The notes beneath the pieces are model-generated. The model was not told where the DNA came from. It saw only the letters and a list, made by a program, of their open reading frames with translations, and made no database searches. The translations under genes and the position numbers were made by a program. Positions 42,010-51,994 of a DNA stretch of 64,000 nucleotides are shown here, piece after piece. The first letter of the stretch is position 1. The number at the start of each line of letters is the position of its first letter. This stretch comes from an archaeon (GTDB taxonomy: Archaea; Thermoproteota; Nitrososphaeria; Nitrososphaerales; JACAEJ01), in the NCBI GenBank assembly GCA_024256265.1, contig JACGUK010000002.1, forward strand, positions 1 through 64,000, in the 5' to 3' direction.

Positions 42010-43802
42010 TGAATTTGCCAGTAAAGGGAAAGGTCATCTGGATAAGCGGTCCAGCAGTAAGGGCTGAAGGCATGTCAGGAGCTAAGATGTACGAGACAGT
42101 AGAGGTAGGCGAGGATCGCATAATAGGAGAGATAATTCGGCTCACAGGAGACATAGCTTTCATACAGGTCTACGAATCGACGAGTGGTTTGAAGCCTGGA
42201 GAGCCTGTCTATGGTACAGGTCAGCCCCTCTCTGTAACTTTAGGTCCTGGTATGATGGGGAAGATCTACGATGGTATACAGCGCCCCCTTAATGAGATAG
42301 CCAAAAGAATAGGTGCATACGTTCAGAGAGGAGTATCTGTACCGCCTATATCATATGAAGATAAGTGGCATTTTAAGCCTACTGTGAAGATTGGAGATAA
42401 AGTCGAGCCTGGGAGTATCTTAGGTTTAGTGAACGAGACACCACTTATAGAGCATAGAGTTCTGGTACCTCCTGATCATAGTGGTGGAACTGTGAAAGAG
42501 ATAGTAGGTGAGGGAGACTATACTATAGAGGAGACGATGGCTGTAGTAGAGAAGGGTGGTATGAAAAGTGGGTTAAAGATGTACCATCGTTGGCCTGTAA
42601 GGAAGTCCAGACCTTACCTTGAGAGGCTAGACCCTGAAGTGCCTCTAGTGACTGGGCAGAGAGTGATAGATGCATTCTTCCCCATAGCTAAGGGAGGTAC
42701 AGCTGCTATTCCAGGAGGATTTGGAACAGGAAAGACTGTTATGCTCCATCAAGTAGCTGCTTGGGCAGATTCAAGAATCGTTTTTCACGTAGGATGTGGT
42801 GAGAGAGGAAACGAAATGACGGAAGTTCTCATCAAATTCCCAGAGTTGAAAGACCCAGCTTCAGGAAGACCTTTAATGGATAGGACTATACTAGTTGCAA
42901 ATACCAGCAATATGCCAGTCGCTGCTAGGGAAGCTAGCATCTACACAGGAGTAACTATGGCAGAGTACTATAGGGACATGGGCTATGATATTGTTCTAGT
43001 TGCAGATTCTACGAGCCGTTGGGCTGAAGCTCTAAGAGAGATAAGTAGCCGTCTAGAGGAGATGCCTGCTGAGGAAGGGTACCCGTCTTATCTGGCATCA
43101 CGTCTAGCAGAGTTCTATGAGAGAGCTGGTAGAATGGTACTTCTAGGTACGCCAAAGAGGGTTGGTTCTATAACATTGATAGGTGCTGTATCTCCTCCAG
43201 GAGGAGACTTTACAGAGCCGATCACAACTCACACGATGAGGTTCATAAAGACTTTCTGGGGTTTGGATACAAAATTAGCCTACTCAAGGCATTATCCTGC
43301 TATAAACTGGATGACAAGCTACTCTGGATACTTAGATTTCGTGGTGAAATGGTGGTTCAATATAGATAAAGAATGGGCGAAGTTTAGAGCTTCAGCCTAT
43401 GGGATACTTCAGAGAGAAGATGAACTTAAGGAAATAGTTAGGCTACTTGGGCCAGAGGCTCTGCCAGATGAACAGAAATTAATTTTAGATGTGGCAAGAA
43501 TGGTCAAAGAAGGCTTCTTACAGCAAAGTGCTTATGATGAGATAGATAGCTATTGCCGTCCTGAAAAGCAGATGAGGCTCCTTAGGCTCTTCGTCGATTT
43601 CTATAGGTGGGCTCAAAATGCGCTTAAGAGTGGTACTCCTTTGGAGGCTGTAAGGGCCATGCATATAATACCAAAGCTAGTTAGAGCTAAATCTACTATA
43701 CCTAATGAGAATTTGGAAGGTTTGGATAAGTTGCGTGAAGAAATGATGGCAACGTTTGAAAAACTCTTGACTGCGGAGGGGGCGAGAGCCATTGTCAAGT
43801 AA
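42006..43802 (+). CDS. atpA: A-type ATP synthase catalytic subunit A
   Basis: 598 residues, normal length. [20 protein letters not shown] is the P-loop with the A-type variation, [19 protein letters not shown] and [27 protein letters not shown] are subunit A hallmarks, and the non-homologous bulge region is at about 110-190. It hydrolyses or makes ATP with subunit B. A potential start ATG (42006) is followed by a second ATG at 42009; ribosome site GGGTAAGGAG precedes. Confidence 0.97.
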   Translation: MMNLPVKGKVIWISGPAVRAEGMSGAKMYETVEVGEDRIIGEIIRLTGDIAFIQVYESTSGLKPGEPVYGTGQPLSVTLGPGMMGKIYDGIQRPLNEIAKRIGAYVQRGVSVPPISYEDKWHFKPTVKIGDKVEPGSILGLVNETPLIEHRVLVPPDHSGGTVKEIVGEGDYTIEETMAVVEKGGMKSGLKMYHRWPVRKSRPYLERLDPEVPLVTGQRVIDAFFPIAKGGTAAIPGGFGTGKTVMLHQVAAWADSRIVFHVGCGERGNEMTEVLIKFPELKDPASGRPLMDRTILVANTSNMPVAAREASIYTGVTMAEYYRDMGYDIVLVADSTSRWAEALREISSRLEEMPAEEGYPSYLASRLAEFYERAGRMVLLGTPKRVGSITLIGAVSPPGGDFTEPITTHTMRFIKTFWGLDTKLAYSRHYPAINWMTSYSGYLDFVVKWWFNIDKEWAKFRASAYGILQREDELKEIVRLLGPEALPDEQKLILDVARMVKEGFLQQSAYDEIDSYCRPEKQMRLLRLFVDFYRWAQNALKSGTPLEAVRAMHIIPKLVRAKSTIPNENLEGLDKLREEMMATFEKLLTAEGARAIVK

Positions 43803-45195
43803 AGTTAGAGGCGGCTTAGAGTATACAAAAGTAGGCGAGATAAGAGGCCCTCTTCTCATAGTGGAAGGTGTCACTAAAGTAGCCTTCGATGAACTGGTAG
43901 AGGTAGAACTGGCAAGTGGAGAGACTAGGCTTGGAAAAGTCTTAGAGATAGGTGAGGGACGTGCAATCATAGAGGTCTTTCAAGGGACATCTGGCATATC
44001 TGTTGTAGGAACTAAGGCTAGATTCTTAGGGAAGACTATGGAGTTGCCTGTCTCATCAGAGCTTTTAGGTCGTGTCTTCGATGGGCTAGGGCGACCTATG
44101 GATGGCTTGCCAGACCCTCTCGGTGAAGACTTCAGAGATGTCAATGGTTTGCCTATAAACCCTGAAAGGAGGGACTATCCTACTGACTTCATTCAAACAG
44201 GAGTTTCTGTGATAGATGGTATGAACACTCTGGTTAGAGGACAAAAGCTCCCTATATTCTCAGGTGCTGGTTTGCCTCACAGTATGCTTGCTGCTCAAGT
44301 AGCAAGGCAAGCTACAGTTTTGGGTAGAGCAGAAGAGTTCGCCGTAGTATTTGCAGCCATAGGTGTACAGCATAGTGAAGCAAGGTTCTTCAGAAGGACC
44401 CTTGAAGAGAGCGGTGCTATAAAGCGCAGTATATTATTCTTGAACTTGGCTGATGATCCTGCTATAGAGAGAATAATAACACCAAGGGTGGCTCTAACTG
44501 CTGCAGAGTATCTTGCCTTCGATCTGGATATGCATGTGCTAGTAATACTGACTGATATAACCAACTATGCAGAAGCCCTTAGAGAGATAAGCGCAGCAAG
44601 AGAGGAAGTTCCAGGAAGAAAGGGCTATCCTGGATATCTATACACAGACCTTGCTACAAATTATGAGAGAGCTGGTAGGATAATAGGTAAGAAGGGCAGC
44701 ATAACTCAGATGCCTATCCTATCTATGCCCAGCGATGATATAACTCATCCTATCCCAGATCTCTCCGGCTACATAACAGAAGGTCAGTTAGTGCTAGATA
44801 GGCCTCTCTTTAGAAGGGAGATATACCCCTCAGTTAACGTGCTTATGAGCCTCAGCCGACTTATGAAGGATGGAATAGGAAAGGGAAAGACTCGTGAAGA
44901 TCATGCAGATGTGAGCAATCAGTTATACGCTGCATATGCAAGGGCTGTAGAGTTAAGAGCTTTGGCTGAGATAGTAGGCAAGGCAAGCCTTACAGGCGTA
45001 GACGTAAGATACTTAAGGTTTGGAGATATCTTCGAGAATAAGTTCTTAAGGCAAGGCTATGATGAGAATAGGAGCTTAGAGGAAACCTTGTCCATTGCAT
45101 GGGAAGTCCTATCTACTCTTCCTGAGGCTGAGCTTACAAAGATCAAGGAATCTTACATAAAGATACATTACAAGCCGATAGAAGTGGAAGCATAA
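43792..45195 (+). CDS. atpB: A-type ATP synthase subunit B
   Basis: 467 residues from TTG, overlapping atpA by 11 bases, with CGGAGGGGG upstream. [21 protein letters not shown] replaces a true P-loop, as in non-catalytic B subunits, and [37 protein letters not shown] is the signature block. Ends one base before the atpD start. Confidence 0.97.
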   Translation: MSSKVRGGLEYTKVGEIRGPLLIVEGVTKVAFDELVEVELASGETRLGKVLEIGEGRAIIEVFQGTSGISVVGTKARFLGKTMELPVSSELLGRVFDGLGRPMDGLPDPLGEDFRDVNGLPINPERRDYPTDFIQTGVSVIDGMNTLVRGQKLPIFSGAGLPHSMLAAQVARQATVLGRAEEFAVVFAAIGVQHSEARFFRRTLEESGAIKRSILFLNLADDPAIERIITPRVALTAAEYLAFDLDMHVLVILTDITNYAEALREISAAREEVPGRKGYPGYLYTDLATNYERAGRIIGKKGSITQMPILSMPSDDITHPIPDLSGYITEGQLVLDRPLFRREIYPSVNVLMSLSRLMKDGIGKGKTREDHADVSNQLYAAYARAVELRALAEIVGKASLTGVDVRYLRFGDIFENKFLRQGYDENRSLEETLSIAWEVLSTLPEAELTKIKESYIKIHYKPIEVEA

Positions 45196-45848
45196 TGTCT
45201 GTCAGCTTTGGCGCAAAGGCTCTCCCAACGAAACTCGAACTGATAAGGATAAAAAGAAGTCTACGTGTAGCTGAGGCAGTACATAAAATCTTGGAGGATA
45301 AAAGAGAGATATTGCTTCGAAAGCTGGATGAGCTGATCAGAGAGGCGATAAGGGCAAGAGAGGAGATAAGGGATCCTTTAAACAATGCTTATAGTGCCCT
45401 CTTCGATGCTTATTTAAAGCTAGGCCCTGTAAAGTTAGAGTCTATTGCTCTGACGACTCCTCGTCAGGTGGAGGCTGGCGTAGATGTAAAGACTATCTTA
45501 GATGTTAAAGTGCCTGTACTTCAAATTAAAGCAGAGGAGAAGGGACTAACCTATGGTTTCATGGATACCAGTTTCAATTTGGATGAGGCTACAAAGATGA
45601 TGAGGAAAGTATTACCATATATTTGTAAAGCGGCTGAAATCGAGAATGCCATCTTTGGTTTGGCTACAGAGTTGGAGAGGACTCAGAGGCTCATCAATGC
45701 TTTAGAGTATCTAGTCATACCAACTTACCAAGAGAATATCAAGTACATAACATCTAGTCTTGATGAAAGGGAGAGAGAAGATTTTACGAGGCTAAAGCAT
45801 GTGAAAAGGATTTTAGAGAGGGCTAGGGGAGGTGAGGTTAGTGGCTGA
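45195..45848 (+). CDS. atpD: A-type ATP synthase subunit D
   Basis: 217 residues. PTKLELIRIKRSLRVAEAVHKILEDKREIL starts the long coiled-coil rotor stalk, and RRVNALEYLVIPTYQ-type block (QRLINALEYLVIPTY) ends it. The protein couples the A3B3 head to the c-ring. ATG overlaps the last base of the atpB stop. The 3' end contains the ribosome site of the next small gene. Confidence 0.95.
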   Translation: MSVSFGAKALPTKLELIRIKRSLRVAEAVHKILEDKREILLRKLDELIREAIRAREEIRDPLNNAYSALFDAYLKLGPVKLESIALTTPRQVEAGVDVKTILDVKVPVLQIKAEEKGLTYGFMDTSFNLDEATKMMRKVLPYICKAAEIENAIFGLATELERTQRLINALEYLVIPTYQENIKYITSSLDEREREDFTRLKHVKRILERARGGEVSG

Positions 45849-45990
45849 GATGAAGGATATAGTGGAGAGCAAATTCGAAGAAGCGAAGAAAAAAGTAATC
45901 GCTAAGCATGATGAACTTATAAGAGAGATGGAAGTAGCTCTAAGGAACTGTGAAGAGAGAACCAGTGGGAAATTTAAAAAAATACAATAG
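45841..45990 (+). CDS. 49-aa coiled-coil peptide in the ATP synthase operon
   Basis: GTG 45841 overlaps the end of atpD by 8 bases and has an excellent ribosome site (GGAGGTGA, 45828-45835) five bases before it, which is strong evidence for translation. The product is one charged helix (MKDIVESKFEEAKKKVIAKH...). It could be a very short stand-in for stalk subunit H/G, which is also a helical coil, or an assembly factor. Not recognised as any standard subunit. Confidence 0.65.
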   Translation: MAEMKDIVESKFEEAKKKVIAKHDELIREMEVALRNCEERTSGKFKKIQ

Positions 45991-46033
45991 AAAAGTTAAT
46001 ATTCCTAAAAATTATGAAGGGCGTTGATAGGAA

Positions 46034-46366
46034 ATGAAAGTCAAGATAGATTTCGTCTTCGGTTCCCTCTTGGTAGTCCTCTCTCTTATGGTACTATCTT
46101 CTACCCCCGCTTTGGCTATAGATGCGCCTTCTCAAGCTCTACAGATAGAGTTTGGTGCTATGAAAGTTCTATCCGCCGCAGCCGCCTTTGGCCTTGCCGC
46201 TCTAGCCGCAGGTTGGGCTATATCTAGAGCTGGCTCAGCAGGTATGGCAGGCGCAGCTGAACGCCCCGAAATCAGAACAACAGTTATCATTATTACAGCA
46301 CTAGGAGAAGCTATAGCTATTTACGGCATAGTCATAGCTATACTAATCCTTGGTCAAACTGCATAA
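46034..46366 (+). CDS. atpK: A-type ATP synthase proteolipid subunit K (c)
   Basis: 110 residues. A cleavable signal-like start (residues 1-28, ending ALA) precedes two membrane helices, SAAAAFGLAALAAGWAISRAG and VIIITALGEAIAIYGIVIAILIL; the Glu in TALGEA is the ion carrier. The loop AGAAERPE is typical of c-subunits. One hairpin per protein suggests a normal c-ring. The usual Na+-binding Gln/Ser pattern is not clearly seen, so the coupling ion is undecided. Confidence 0.93.
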   Translation: MKVKIDFVFGSLLVVLSLMVLSSTPALAIDAPSQALQIEFGAMKVLSAAAAFGLAALAAGWAISRAGSAGMAGAAERPEIRTTVIIITALGEAIAIYGIVIAILILGQTA

Positions 46367-46565
46367 TTGTGTAGTTAAGCAGAGCTCTCTTATCACAATT
46401 CGGGCTAAGATTATAGAGGCAATAAATCCAAGAGAAGGCAAGGACATAGGACGAACATTACTAACAAAACTAGATATGTAAAGGTATGCAAGTATGCCAT
46501 CATAACCAAAAGTGCCATCAAGAGAGGGAGTAAAACCTTTTTTCATAATAAAAATTAACTTCTAA

Positions 46566-47312
46566 CTATCTTAGCTTTTTCCTGCAGTAATTCATAAGTT
46601 CACATTCACTACATCTCCCTTTACGACAATAGTCTTTTCCATGTTTAACAAGAGCTGCTTCAAACTCTGTAAAGGTCTTATCAGTTATCTCGATCTTATC
46701 CCATAAACTCTTCAGATCTGAAAGCACTACAGAACGTTCTTCTTCACTCATACCAAAAACTTCTGTGAAGCCTAGGTTATAGGCAGCAAGCATCTCTATC
46801 TCTTGAGGTAAAGGATCAGCCTTTGACCATATTCCTCTCAACTCTCTAAGAAATATGTTGACTGTTACAGGACCTATGCCCTTGCCTAGACTCATCAACT
46901 TTTGCTCAAGGTCTCTCGGATTAGAAGCCTTATTATGTAAAGCATTTAAATCGTCATAATTCTTCAAAATATTTTTCATGATCTCAAGGAGCTTGGTGGC
47001 TGTCTTAAAGTCATACCTCACATACCCTCCCTCATCCAATATTCTCACCAATCCATCCCAACCTGTCTTAAGAATCTTCTTAGGGTTTGTTACCTTATTC
47101 TCCTCGAACTTTCTATAAGTGTTAATAGCTATACTCTCAGATATCCTTGCACCAAATAGTATAGATGCAAGAAACCATTTAGATATCTCATCTGATGTGC
47201 CAAGCCTTAAATTTATACCCAATTTACTCGAAAAGGATTTATCATAAAGAGATATCAGCTTCTTAATACATTCAGATAGAGCCAACCCATCATCCTTATG
47301 ATTTATAACCAC
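46566..47312 (-). CDS. HhH-GPD-like DNA glycosylase with C-terminal Cys cluster
   Basis: 248 residues, mainly helical. LMSLGKGIGPVTVNIFLREL (about 140-159) is a helix-hairpin-helix followed by the GPD-type region with KADPLPQE. The end HGKDYCRKGRCSECELMNYCRKK has four Cys (C-x4-C-x2-C-x5-C), close to the [4Fe-4S] loop of endonuclease III relatives. The residues usual for the catalytic Lys/Asp pair are not obvious, so it may be a distinct glycosylase or a non-catalytic binder. The 199 bases between it and atpK hold nothing I can support. Confidence 0.65.
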   Translation of the reverse strand: MVINHKDDGLALSECIKKLISLYDKSFSSKLGINLRLGTSDEISKWFLASILFGARISESIAINTYRKFEENKVTNPKKILKTGWDGLVRILDEGGYVRYDFKTATKLLEIMKNILKNYDDLNALHNKASNPRDLEQKLMSLGKGIGPVTVNIFLRELRGIWSKADPLPQEIEMLAAYNLGFTEVFGMSEEERSVVLSDLKSLWDKIEITDKTFTEFEAALVKHGKDYCRKGRCSECELMNYCRKKLR

Positions 47313-47435
47313 TTTTGCTTTTCTGTTTTCAATTCTATTCAGATTTCCTGAAGATTTTAAGGAGCGAAAGGCTCATGCTTAAATATAGAGCAAATGCAAT
47401 AGATTGGGTGAGCACGCAAAGTTAGGTGAATAGAG

Positions 47436-47579
47436 ATGACTCAAGCATTTTGTGTAAAATGCAAGGCGAAACGTGAGATAAAGAATCCTACGCCAGTTAC
47501 ATTAAAGAATAAGAGACCAGCCATTAAAGGCACATGCCCTGTATGTGGGACTACGATCTACAAAATAGGCAAGGCGTAA
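47436..47579 (+). CDS. DUF5679-type zinc-ribbon protein (47 aa)
   Basis: FCVKCKAKREIKNPTPVTLKNKRPAIKGTCPVCGTTIYKIGK is the complete DUF5679 pattern: C-x2-C, a basic loop, C-x2-C and a GK end. Similar domains occur at the end of topoisomerases and as stand-alone proteins in Bathyarchaeia and Thaumarchaeota-related archaea. Probably nucleic-acid binding. Preceded by AGGTGAATAG. The remaining 140 bases to hel308 show only promoter-like AT-rich DNA. Confidence 0.82.
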   Translation: MTQAFCVKCKAKREIKNPTPVTLKNKRPAIKGTCPVCGTTIYKIGKA

Positions 47580-47722
47580 GATACTCCACCTTATTTTTTT
47601 CTTTTCATTAGGCTAGCTGAATGCCTCTTCTTTTTCAATCGAAGAGATGGTAATATCAACTGTTTAATAATCCGATCTGGCATCTATGGATAGGCTAACT
47701 TCCAATGGTGTGAATAAGTAAA

Positions 47723-49873
47723 TTGAGGATGAAGGAGCTACCGATACCAGAGGAATTGATAGGACTTATGGAGTCCTTTGGCTACTCTGATTTATACCCA
47801 CCTCAAGAAGAGGCTGTAAAGGCAGGGGTGCTCGAAGGGCAAAACTTACTCCTTACAACACCTACTGCCAGCGGAAAGACCCTTGTGGCTATGCTAACAG
47901 CTGGGAAGACAGTTCTAGAAGGATTAGGAAAGGTCGTATATCTTACTCCTTTAAGAGCCCTTGCAAATGAGAAGTATAACGATTTTAAGGCTTTCGAGAG
48001 ACTAACCAAACTTGATGGTAAGAATGTAAAGGTTCTTATCTCTACAGGGGATTATGATTCATCAGGCGAATCCTTAGGCGCAGGTGATATACTAATTCTT
48101 ACGAATGAGAAGTTTGATTCTATTATTCGCCATGGGGTATCCTGGATAGATTCTGTAAAACTCTTCGTTACTGATGAGATTCATATAGTTGGTGATGATG
48201 ATAGAGGACCAACTCTTGAGATGACTGTGACGAAGATTCTCTCTTATGCTCATGAAGCACAGATCCTTGCCTTAAGTGCTACTGTAAAGAACTCAAAAGA
48301 ATTAGCAAATTGGCTTAGGGCAAAGCTCATAGATACTAAATGGAGGCCTATAAAGCTGGTTGAAGGGATTTATCAGCATGGAGAGATAAGCTTCTCTGAT
48401 GGCTCTATAAGAAAGATAAACCCAACAAATAGAGGTCATGCTATAGATGTGGCAATAGATACAGTTGAAGAAGGGGGTCAATCTTTAATCTTCACGGAAA
48501 CAAGGAGAATGGCGTTAAGCCTTGCTTTGAAGGCTTCAGAGGTAACTCAACATTATTTGACAAAGGATGAAGTTGAAGAGGCTAAGGAAGTCTCAAATGA
48601 TATAATATCAGCAGGGGAAGAAACAGAATTGAGCAGAACTTTATCTAAACTCATGGAGAAGGGGACAGCCTTTCATCATGCTGGGCTTGCTGGAAGGCAT
48701 AGATCAATTGTAGAGGATAGCTTCAAGAGAGGCTTGATCAAGATTTTAACAGCAACTCCTACGCTCGCAGCCGGAGTGAACCTTCCAGCCAGGAGAGTAG
48801 TGATAAGTAGCTTGATGAGATATGATTCAGATTATGGAGGAAAGGCGCCCATTAGTGTGTTAGAGTACAAGCAGATGTGTGGAAGAGCCGGTAGGCCAAA
48901 GTATGACGATATAGGAGAGACTGTGATAATAGCGTATCAAAGTGATGTTGATGAAATTCTCTATGACTACATAAAAGGTGAACCAGAACCACTTCACTCA
49001 AAGCTTTACGATGAATCTGCTTTAAGGTTTCATCTTTTAGCAACTATAGCCAGCCTTCCTGGGATAACAGATGCTGAGATTATTAATCTGCTTTCTAAAT
49101 CTCTTTTAGCTACTCAGTATAGACATGCTACTATTCAATCAAGAGTTAACAGAGCTATAAATTACCTTGTAGATGAGGGCTTGATTGAGAGAAGGGGAAA
49201 GCGCTACATTGCTAGCGAGTTTGGCAAGAGAGTCTCTACTCTTTACATAGACCCAGTAACAGGAGTCATGTTCAGAAGAGCAATAAATTCTGCAGATAAG
49301 AATAAGCCTCATCTGCTAGGCTTTCTTCATTTGATAGTCTCATCCCAAGACTTTGCACCAAAGTTCCCCTTGAGAAATAGAGATGTAGATGAAGCTCTAA
49401 TGCTCATTGATCAAAATAGGGATGAATTTCTATTGCCCATGCCTGAGCATGATATTTATGAAGATTATCTCGAAGATTTCAGGAGCCTTCTCGTCCTTTA
49501 TGGCTGGATAAATGAGTGGAGTGAGGATAGGTTGCTCGATAAGCTAGGAGTAGAACCAGGAGACTTACACAGAGCTGTAGAAAACTCTGAATGGCTTGTT
49601 CACTCCCTATTTGAGCTATCTAAGTTACTAGGAAGGGCTGATCTTTTACCTGAAATTGAGGAATTGAGGCAGAGAATAAAGCAAGGTATAAAATCTGAGC
49701 TCATGCCTTTAGCCAAGTTAGAAGGTATAGGAAGAGTGAGGGCTCGATCTTTATACAACCATGGCTTTACAGACCTTAAGAAATTGGCATCAGCATCTGT
49801 GGATAAAATAGCTTCAGTGCCAAAGATAGGTACAGTAATAGCAAAGAGCATAAAGAAGCAACTATCAAGATAA
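47723..49873 (+). CDS. hel308: Ski2-type DNA helicase (Hel308 family)
   Basis: 716 residues. YPPQEEAVKAGVLEGQNLLLTTPTASGKTLVAML is the Q-motif and Walker A; VTDEIHIVGDDDRGPTLEMT is motif II (DEIH); LALSATVKNSKELANWL is motif III; TPTLAAGVNLPARRVVI and QMCGRAGRPKYDD are motifs V-VI. A winged helix, a ratchet domain and a C-terminal HhH (LEGIGRVRARSLYNHGF) complete the Hel308 order. It works in replication-fork repair. Start TTG 47723 or ATG 47729 cannot be separated. Confidence 0.93.
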   Translation: MRMKELPIPEELIGLMESFGYSDLYPPQEEAVKAGVLEGQNLLLTTPTASGKTLVAMLTAGKTVLEGLGKVVYLTPLRALANEKYNDFKAFERLTKLDGKNVKVLISTGDYDSSGESLGAGDILILTNEKFDSIIRHGVSWIDSVKLFVTDEIHIVGDDDRGPTLEMTVTKILSYAHEAQILALSATVKNSKELANWLRAKLIDTKWRPIKLVEGIYQHGEISFSDGSIRKINPTNRGHAIDVAIDTVEEGGQSLIFTETRRMALSLALKASEVTQHYLTKDEVEEAKEVSNDIISAGEETELSRTLSKLMEKGTAFHHAGLAGRHRSIVEDSFKRGLIKILTATPTLAAGVNLPARRVVISSLMRYDSDYGGKAPISVLEYKQMCGRAGRPKYDDIGETVIIAYQSDVDEILYDYIKGEPEPLHSKLYDESALRFHLLATIASLPGITDAEIINLLSKSLLATQYRHATIQSRVNRAINYLVDEGLIERRGKRYIASEFGKRVSTLYIDPVTGVMFRRAINSADKNKPHLLGFLHLIVSSQDFAPKFPLRNRDVDEALMLIDQNRDEFLLPMPEHDIYEDYLEDFRSLLVLYGWINEWSEDRLLDKLGVEPGDLHRAVENSEWLVHSLFELSKLLGRADLLPEIEELRQRIKQGIKSELMPLAKLEGIGRVRARSLYNHGFTDLKKLASASVDKIASVPKIGTVIAKSIKKQLSR

Positions 49874-49920
49874 GGAGAGAAATGAATTTAAGCTTACACA
49901 TTAAATCATCATAATTATCA

Positions 49921-51183
49921 ATGCCTATTGCTACAATATTTAGATACATAAAGCCAGATGTCTCTCCAAAGAAGGATCCTGAAGGATTCATAGAAGGAGC
50001 AAGAGTTTTCATAAGAAAGCATGTAGGATCAGACGACAAAGTTAAGATAATGGTTTCAGGAGGAGTTGACTCTACAGTCACAGCAACTCTCTTTTATTTA
50101 GAGATAGGAGATAGACTCTATGTTACTCATGTGGACATTGGGTTTATGAGGATGATAAAAGGGAAAGAAGAATCTGAAATGATAGCTGAAAGATTTTCTG
50201 AGTTTAAGAATTTCAATCTCATAAATGCTAGACCCTTATTTTATGAAAAAGTAATGGGCATTCATGATGCAGAGCAGAAAAGGCTTGGATTCCGTAGAGC
50301 GTATGAAATTGTAACAGACCAACAGATGACCAAATCTGAGTGTAATATAATGACTCAAGGGACTATATTGCCAGATATAATTGAGACTGAGGGAGGGATA
50401 AAAAGCCAGCATAATGTCCAGTTAAGATTTAGTAACGTTCAGAAGATAGTAGAACCTCTTGCAGGTCTATGTAAAGATGAGGTTAGAAAGGTTGCAGAAT
50501 TCTTATGGTCTAATTATAAGATGAAGGTTTTAGAGAATGTGTCTAGAAGGCAGCCTTTCCCTGGTCCTGGTCTCTCAGTTAGAGTCGTTGGTACCATCTC
50601 TCCAGAAAAATTAGAAGTTGAGAAGAGAGCAAATGATGTAGTTGAACAGATGGTTGAAGAATACACAAAGCGAAGATTCGATGCCAATCTTTACATAGAT
50701 GAAAAGACAGGGGAACAAATTCCATTTCAATCATTCGCTGCAACATTCGATGGTGTATTCACTGAAGCGACAAAGGATTTAATGCCATTGCTAAGGGAGA
50801 AGACAAGAAAGAGCATTAAATGTAAAATTCTAAATGCAAATGTCACAGGGGTAAAGAATGGTAAAAGGGTCTATAGTCATCCACTATGTATAGAAAGCCA
50901 TGTTGAGTTAAACTATGATATTTTAAAGGAGATTGGTAGTGAGATACCATTAAAAACCTCTTTTTCAAGAGTTTTGTATAAGGTTAATTCTAAAGTCGGT
51001 TCATCAAGATATGTAGTTGCCATAAGATCTGTCAATAGCGCTGATGCTATAACAGCAACCGTTAACGAAATTCCTATAAGAGTTCTTAAAAGAATAGCGA
51101 ATGAGATAGTCAAGCAATGTGATATGAGAGAGGTTTATTGGGATATATCTCCTAAGCCACCTGCAACGATAGAGTATGAATAA
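49921..51183 (+). CDS. guaAB: GMP synthase ATP-pyrophosphatase subunit with a long insertion
   Basis: 420 residues against about 305-315 for archaeal GuaAb. KIMVSGGVDSTVTATL is the PP-loop, MTQGTILPDIIETEGGIKSQHNV is the XMP-related block, NRQPFPGPGLSVRVVG appears as SRRQPFPGPGLSVRV, and the end VYWDISPKPPATIEYE is the dimerisation domain. Residues about 260-360 (FDANLYIDEKTGEQIPFQSF onward) are inserted between the ATPase and the dimerisation domain. It aminates XMP using ammonia from a separate glutaminase (GuaAa), which is not in the window. Confidence 0.85.
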   Translation: MPIATIFRYIKPDVSPKKDPEGFIEGARVFIRKHVGSDDKVKIMVSGGVDSTVTATLFYLEIGDRLYVTHVDIGFMRMIKGKEESEMIAERFSEFKNFNLINARPLFYEKVMGIHDAEQKRLGFRRAYEIVTDQQMTKSECNIMTQGTILPDIIETEGGIKSQHNVQLRFSNVQKIVEPLAGLCKDEVRKVAEFLWSNYKMKVLENVSRRQPFPGPGLSVRVVGTISPEKLEVEKRANDVVEQMVEEYTKRRFDANLYIDEKTGEQIPFQSFAATFDGVFTEATKDLMPLLREKTRKSIKCKILNANVTGVKNGKRVYSHPLCIESHVELNYDILKEIGSEIPLKTSFSRVLYKVNSKVGSSRYVVAIRSVNSADAITATVNEIPIRVLKRIANEIVKQCDMREVYWDISPKPPATIEYE

Positions 51184-51262
51184 CTTGCTTTAAGGATAAA
51201 AATTGTTACTCGATCAAATAGTTTTTAAATAAGTCTTGAACAGTCTCCAAAGTGAGTGAAAT

Positions 51263-51841
51263 ATGTCTATAAGTCTAAAATTTAAAGCATGGAAATCTCT
51301 CATAAAACAAGCACCACCTCCACCACCGCCTCAAAGAACAGGCTTTGATCTCCTAGGGTCTGATAAAGAACTACAAAGTCACTGGGTTAAGCGCATCGTA
51401 GCCATAATCATAGATAGCATAATCATCAGCATACCTGCTTTCCTTATAGTTCTGGCCTTATTGTATATGAGACCCGGCTATGGTACCGTGGCAGCATGGT
51501 TTGGTCCATTCTGGGGTTTTGACTGGCTATTATGGACAATAATTTTAGGTGTATTCGAGATACTATACTTTGCCTTCTTAGAATCCTTCTATGGATGGAG
51601 CTTTGGAAAGAAGTTCATGGGGCTTAAAGTCATCACATTAGATGGAAAGAAGCCTGATATAACTAAGGCATTAATAAGAAACGTGACCAAGTTCTTCGGG
51701 CTATTGTTACTCATAGACTGGATAGCAGGTCTTGCCACTGTTGGTGACCCTCATCAGAAGTTCACTGATAGATACGCAGGAACCACTGTCACTTCCATAT
51801 CTCCTGCGCCCGCTGTTGCTCCTCCACCCCCACCCGCTTAA
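51263..51841 (+). CDS. RDD-family membrane protein with proline-rich ends
   Basis: 192 residues. HWVKRIVAIIIDSIIISIPAF is the RDD start (R...D), followed by three hydrophobic helices and GWSFGKKFMGLKVITLDGKKPDITKALIRNVTKF, the family's middle block. The N-terminus has PPPPPPQ and the C-terminus PAPAVAPPPPPA, both probably cytosolic. RDD proteins transport or scaffold in membranes; the function is unknown. Confidence 0.8.
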   Translation: MSISLKFKAWKSLIKQAPPPPPPQRTGFDLLGSDKELQSHWVKRIVAIIIDSIIISIPAFLIVLALLYMRPGYGTVAAWFGPFWGFDWLLWTIILGVFEILYFAFLESFYGWSFGKKFMGLKVITLDGKKPDITKALIRNVTKFFGLLLLIDWIAGLATVGDPHQKFTDRYAGTTVTSISPAPAVAPPPPPA

Positions 51842-51994
51842 ACAATTACCATATTAAAGTACCAAACTTTCCATAACTTCGAAGCCATTCGTAGATGAAT
51901 CTCTAGGTTATTCTATGAGATCATCTTTATTATATTAAATTGCTTCTTTAAGAGTCATAATTCTTTCAAACCATTTCTTAGAGTATAGTTTACA

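Noticed and set aside
46024..46227. 67-aa plus-strand frame in another register over atpK
   Set aside because: Frame-shifted shadow of the proteolipid gene.
46343..46546. 67-aa minus-strand frame after atpK
   Set aside because: It overlaps the end of atpK, shows no recognisable family, and has only a weak ribosome site. Left uncalled.
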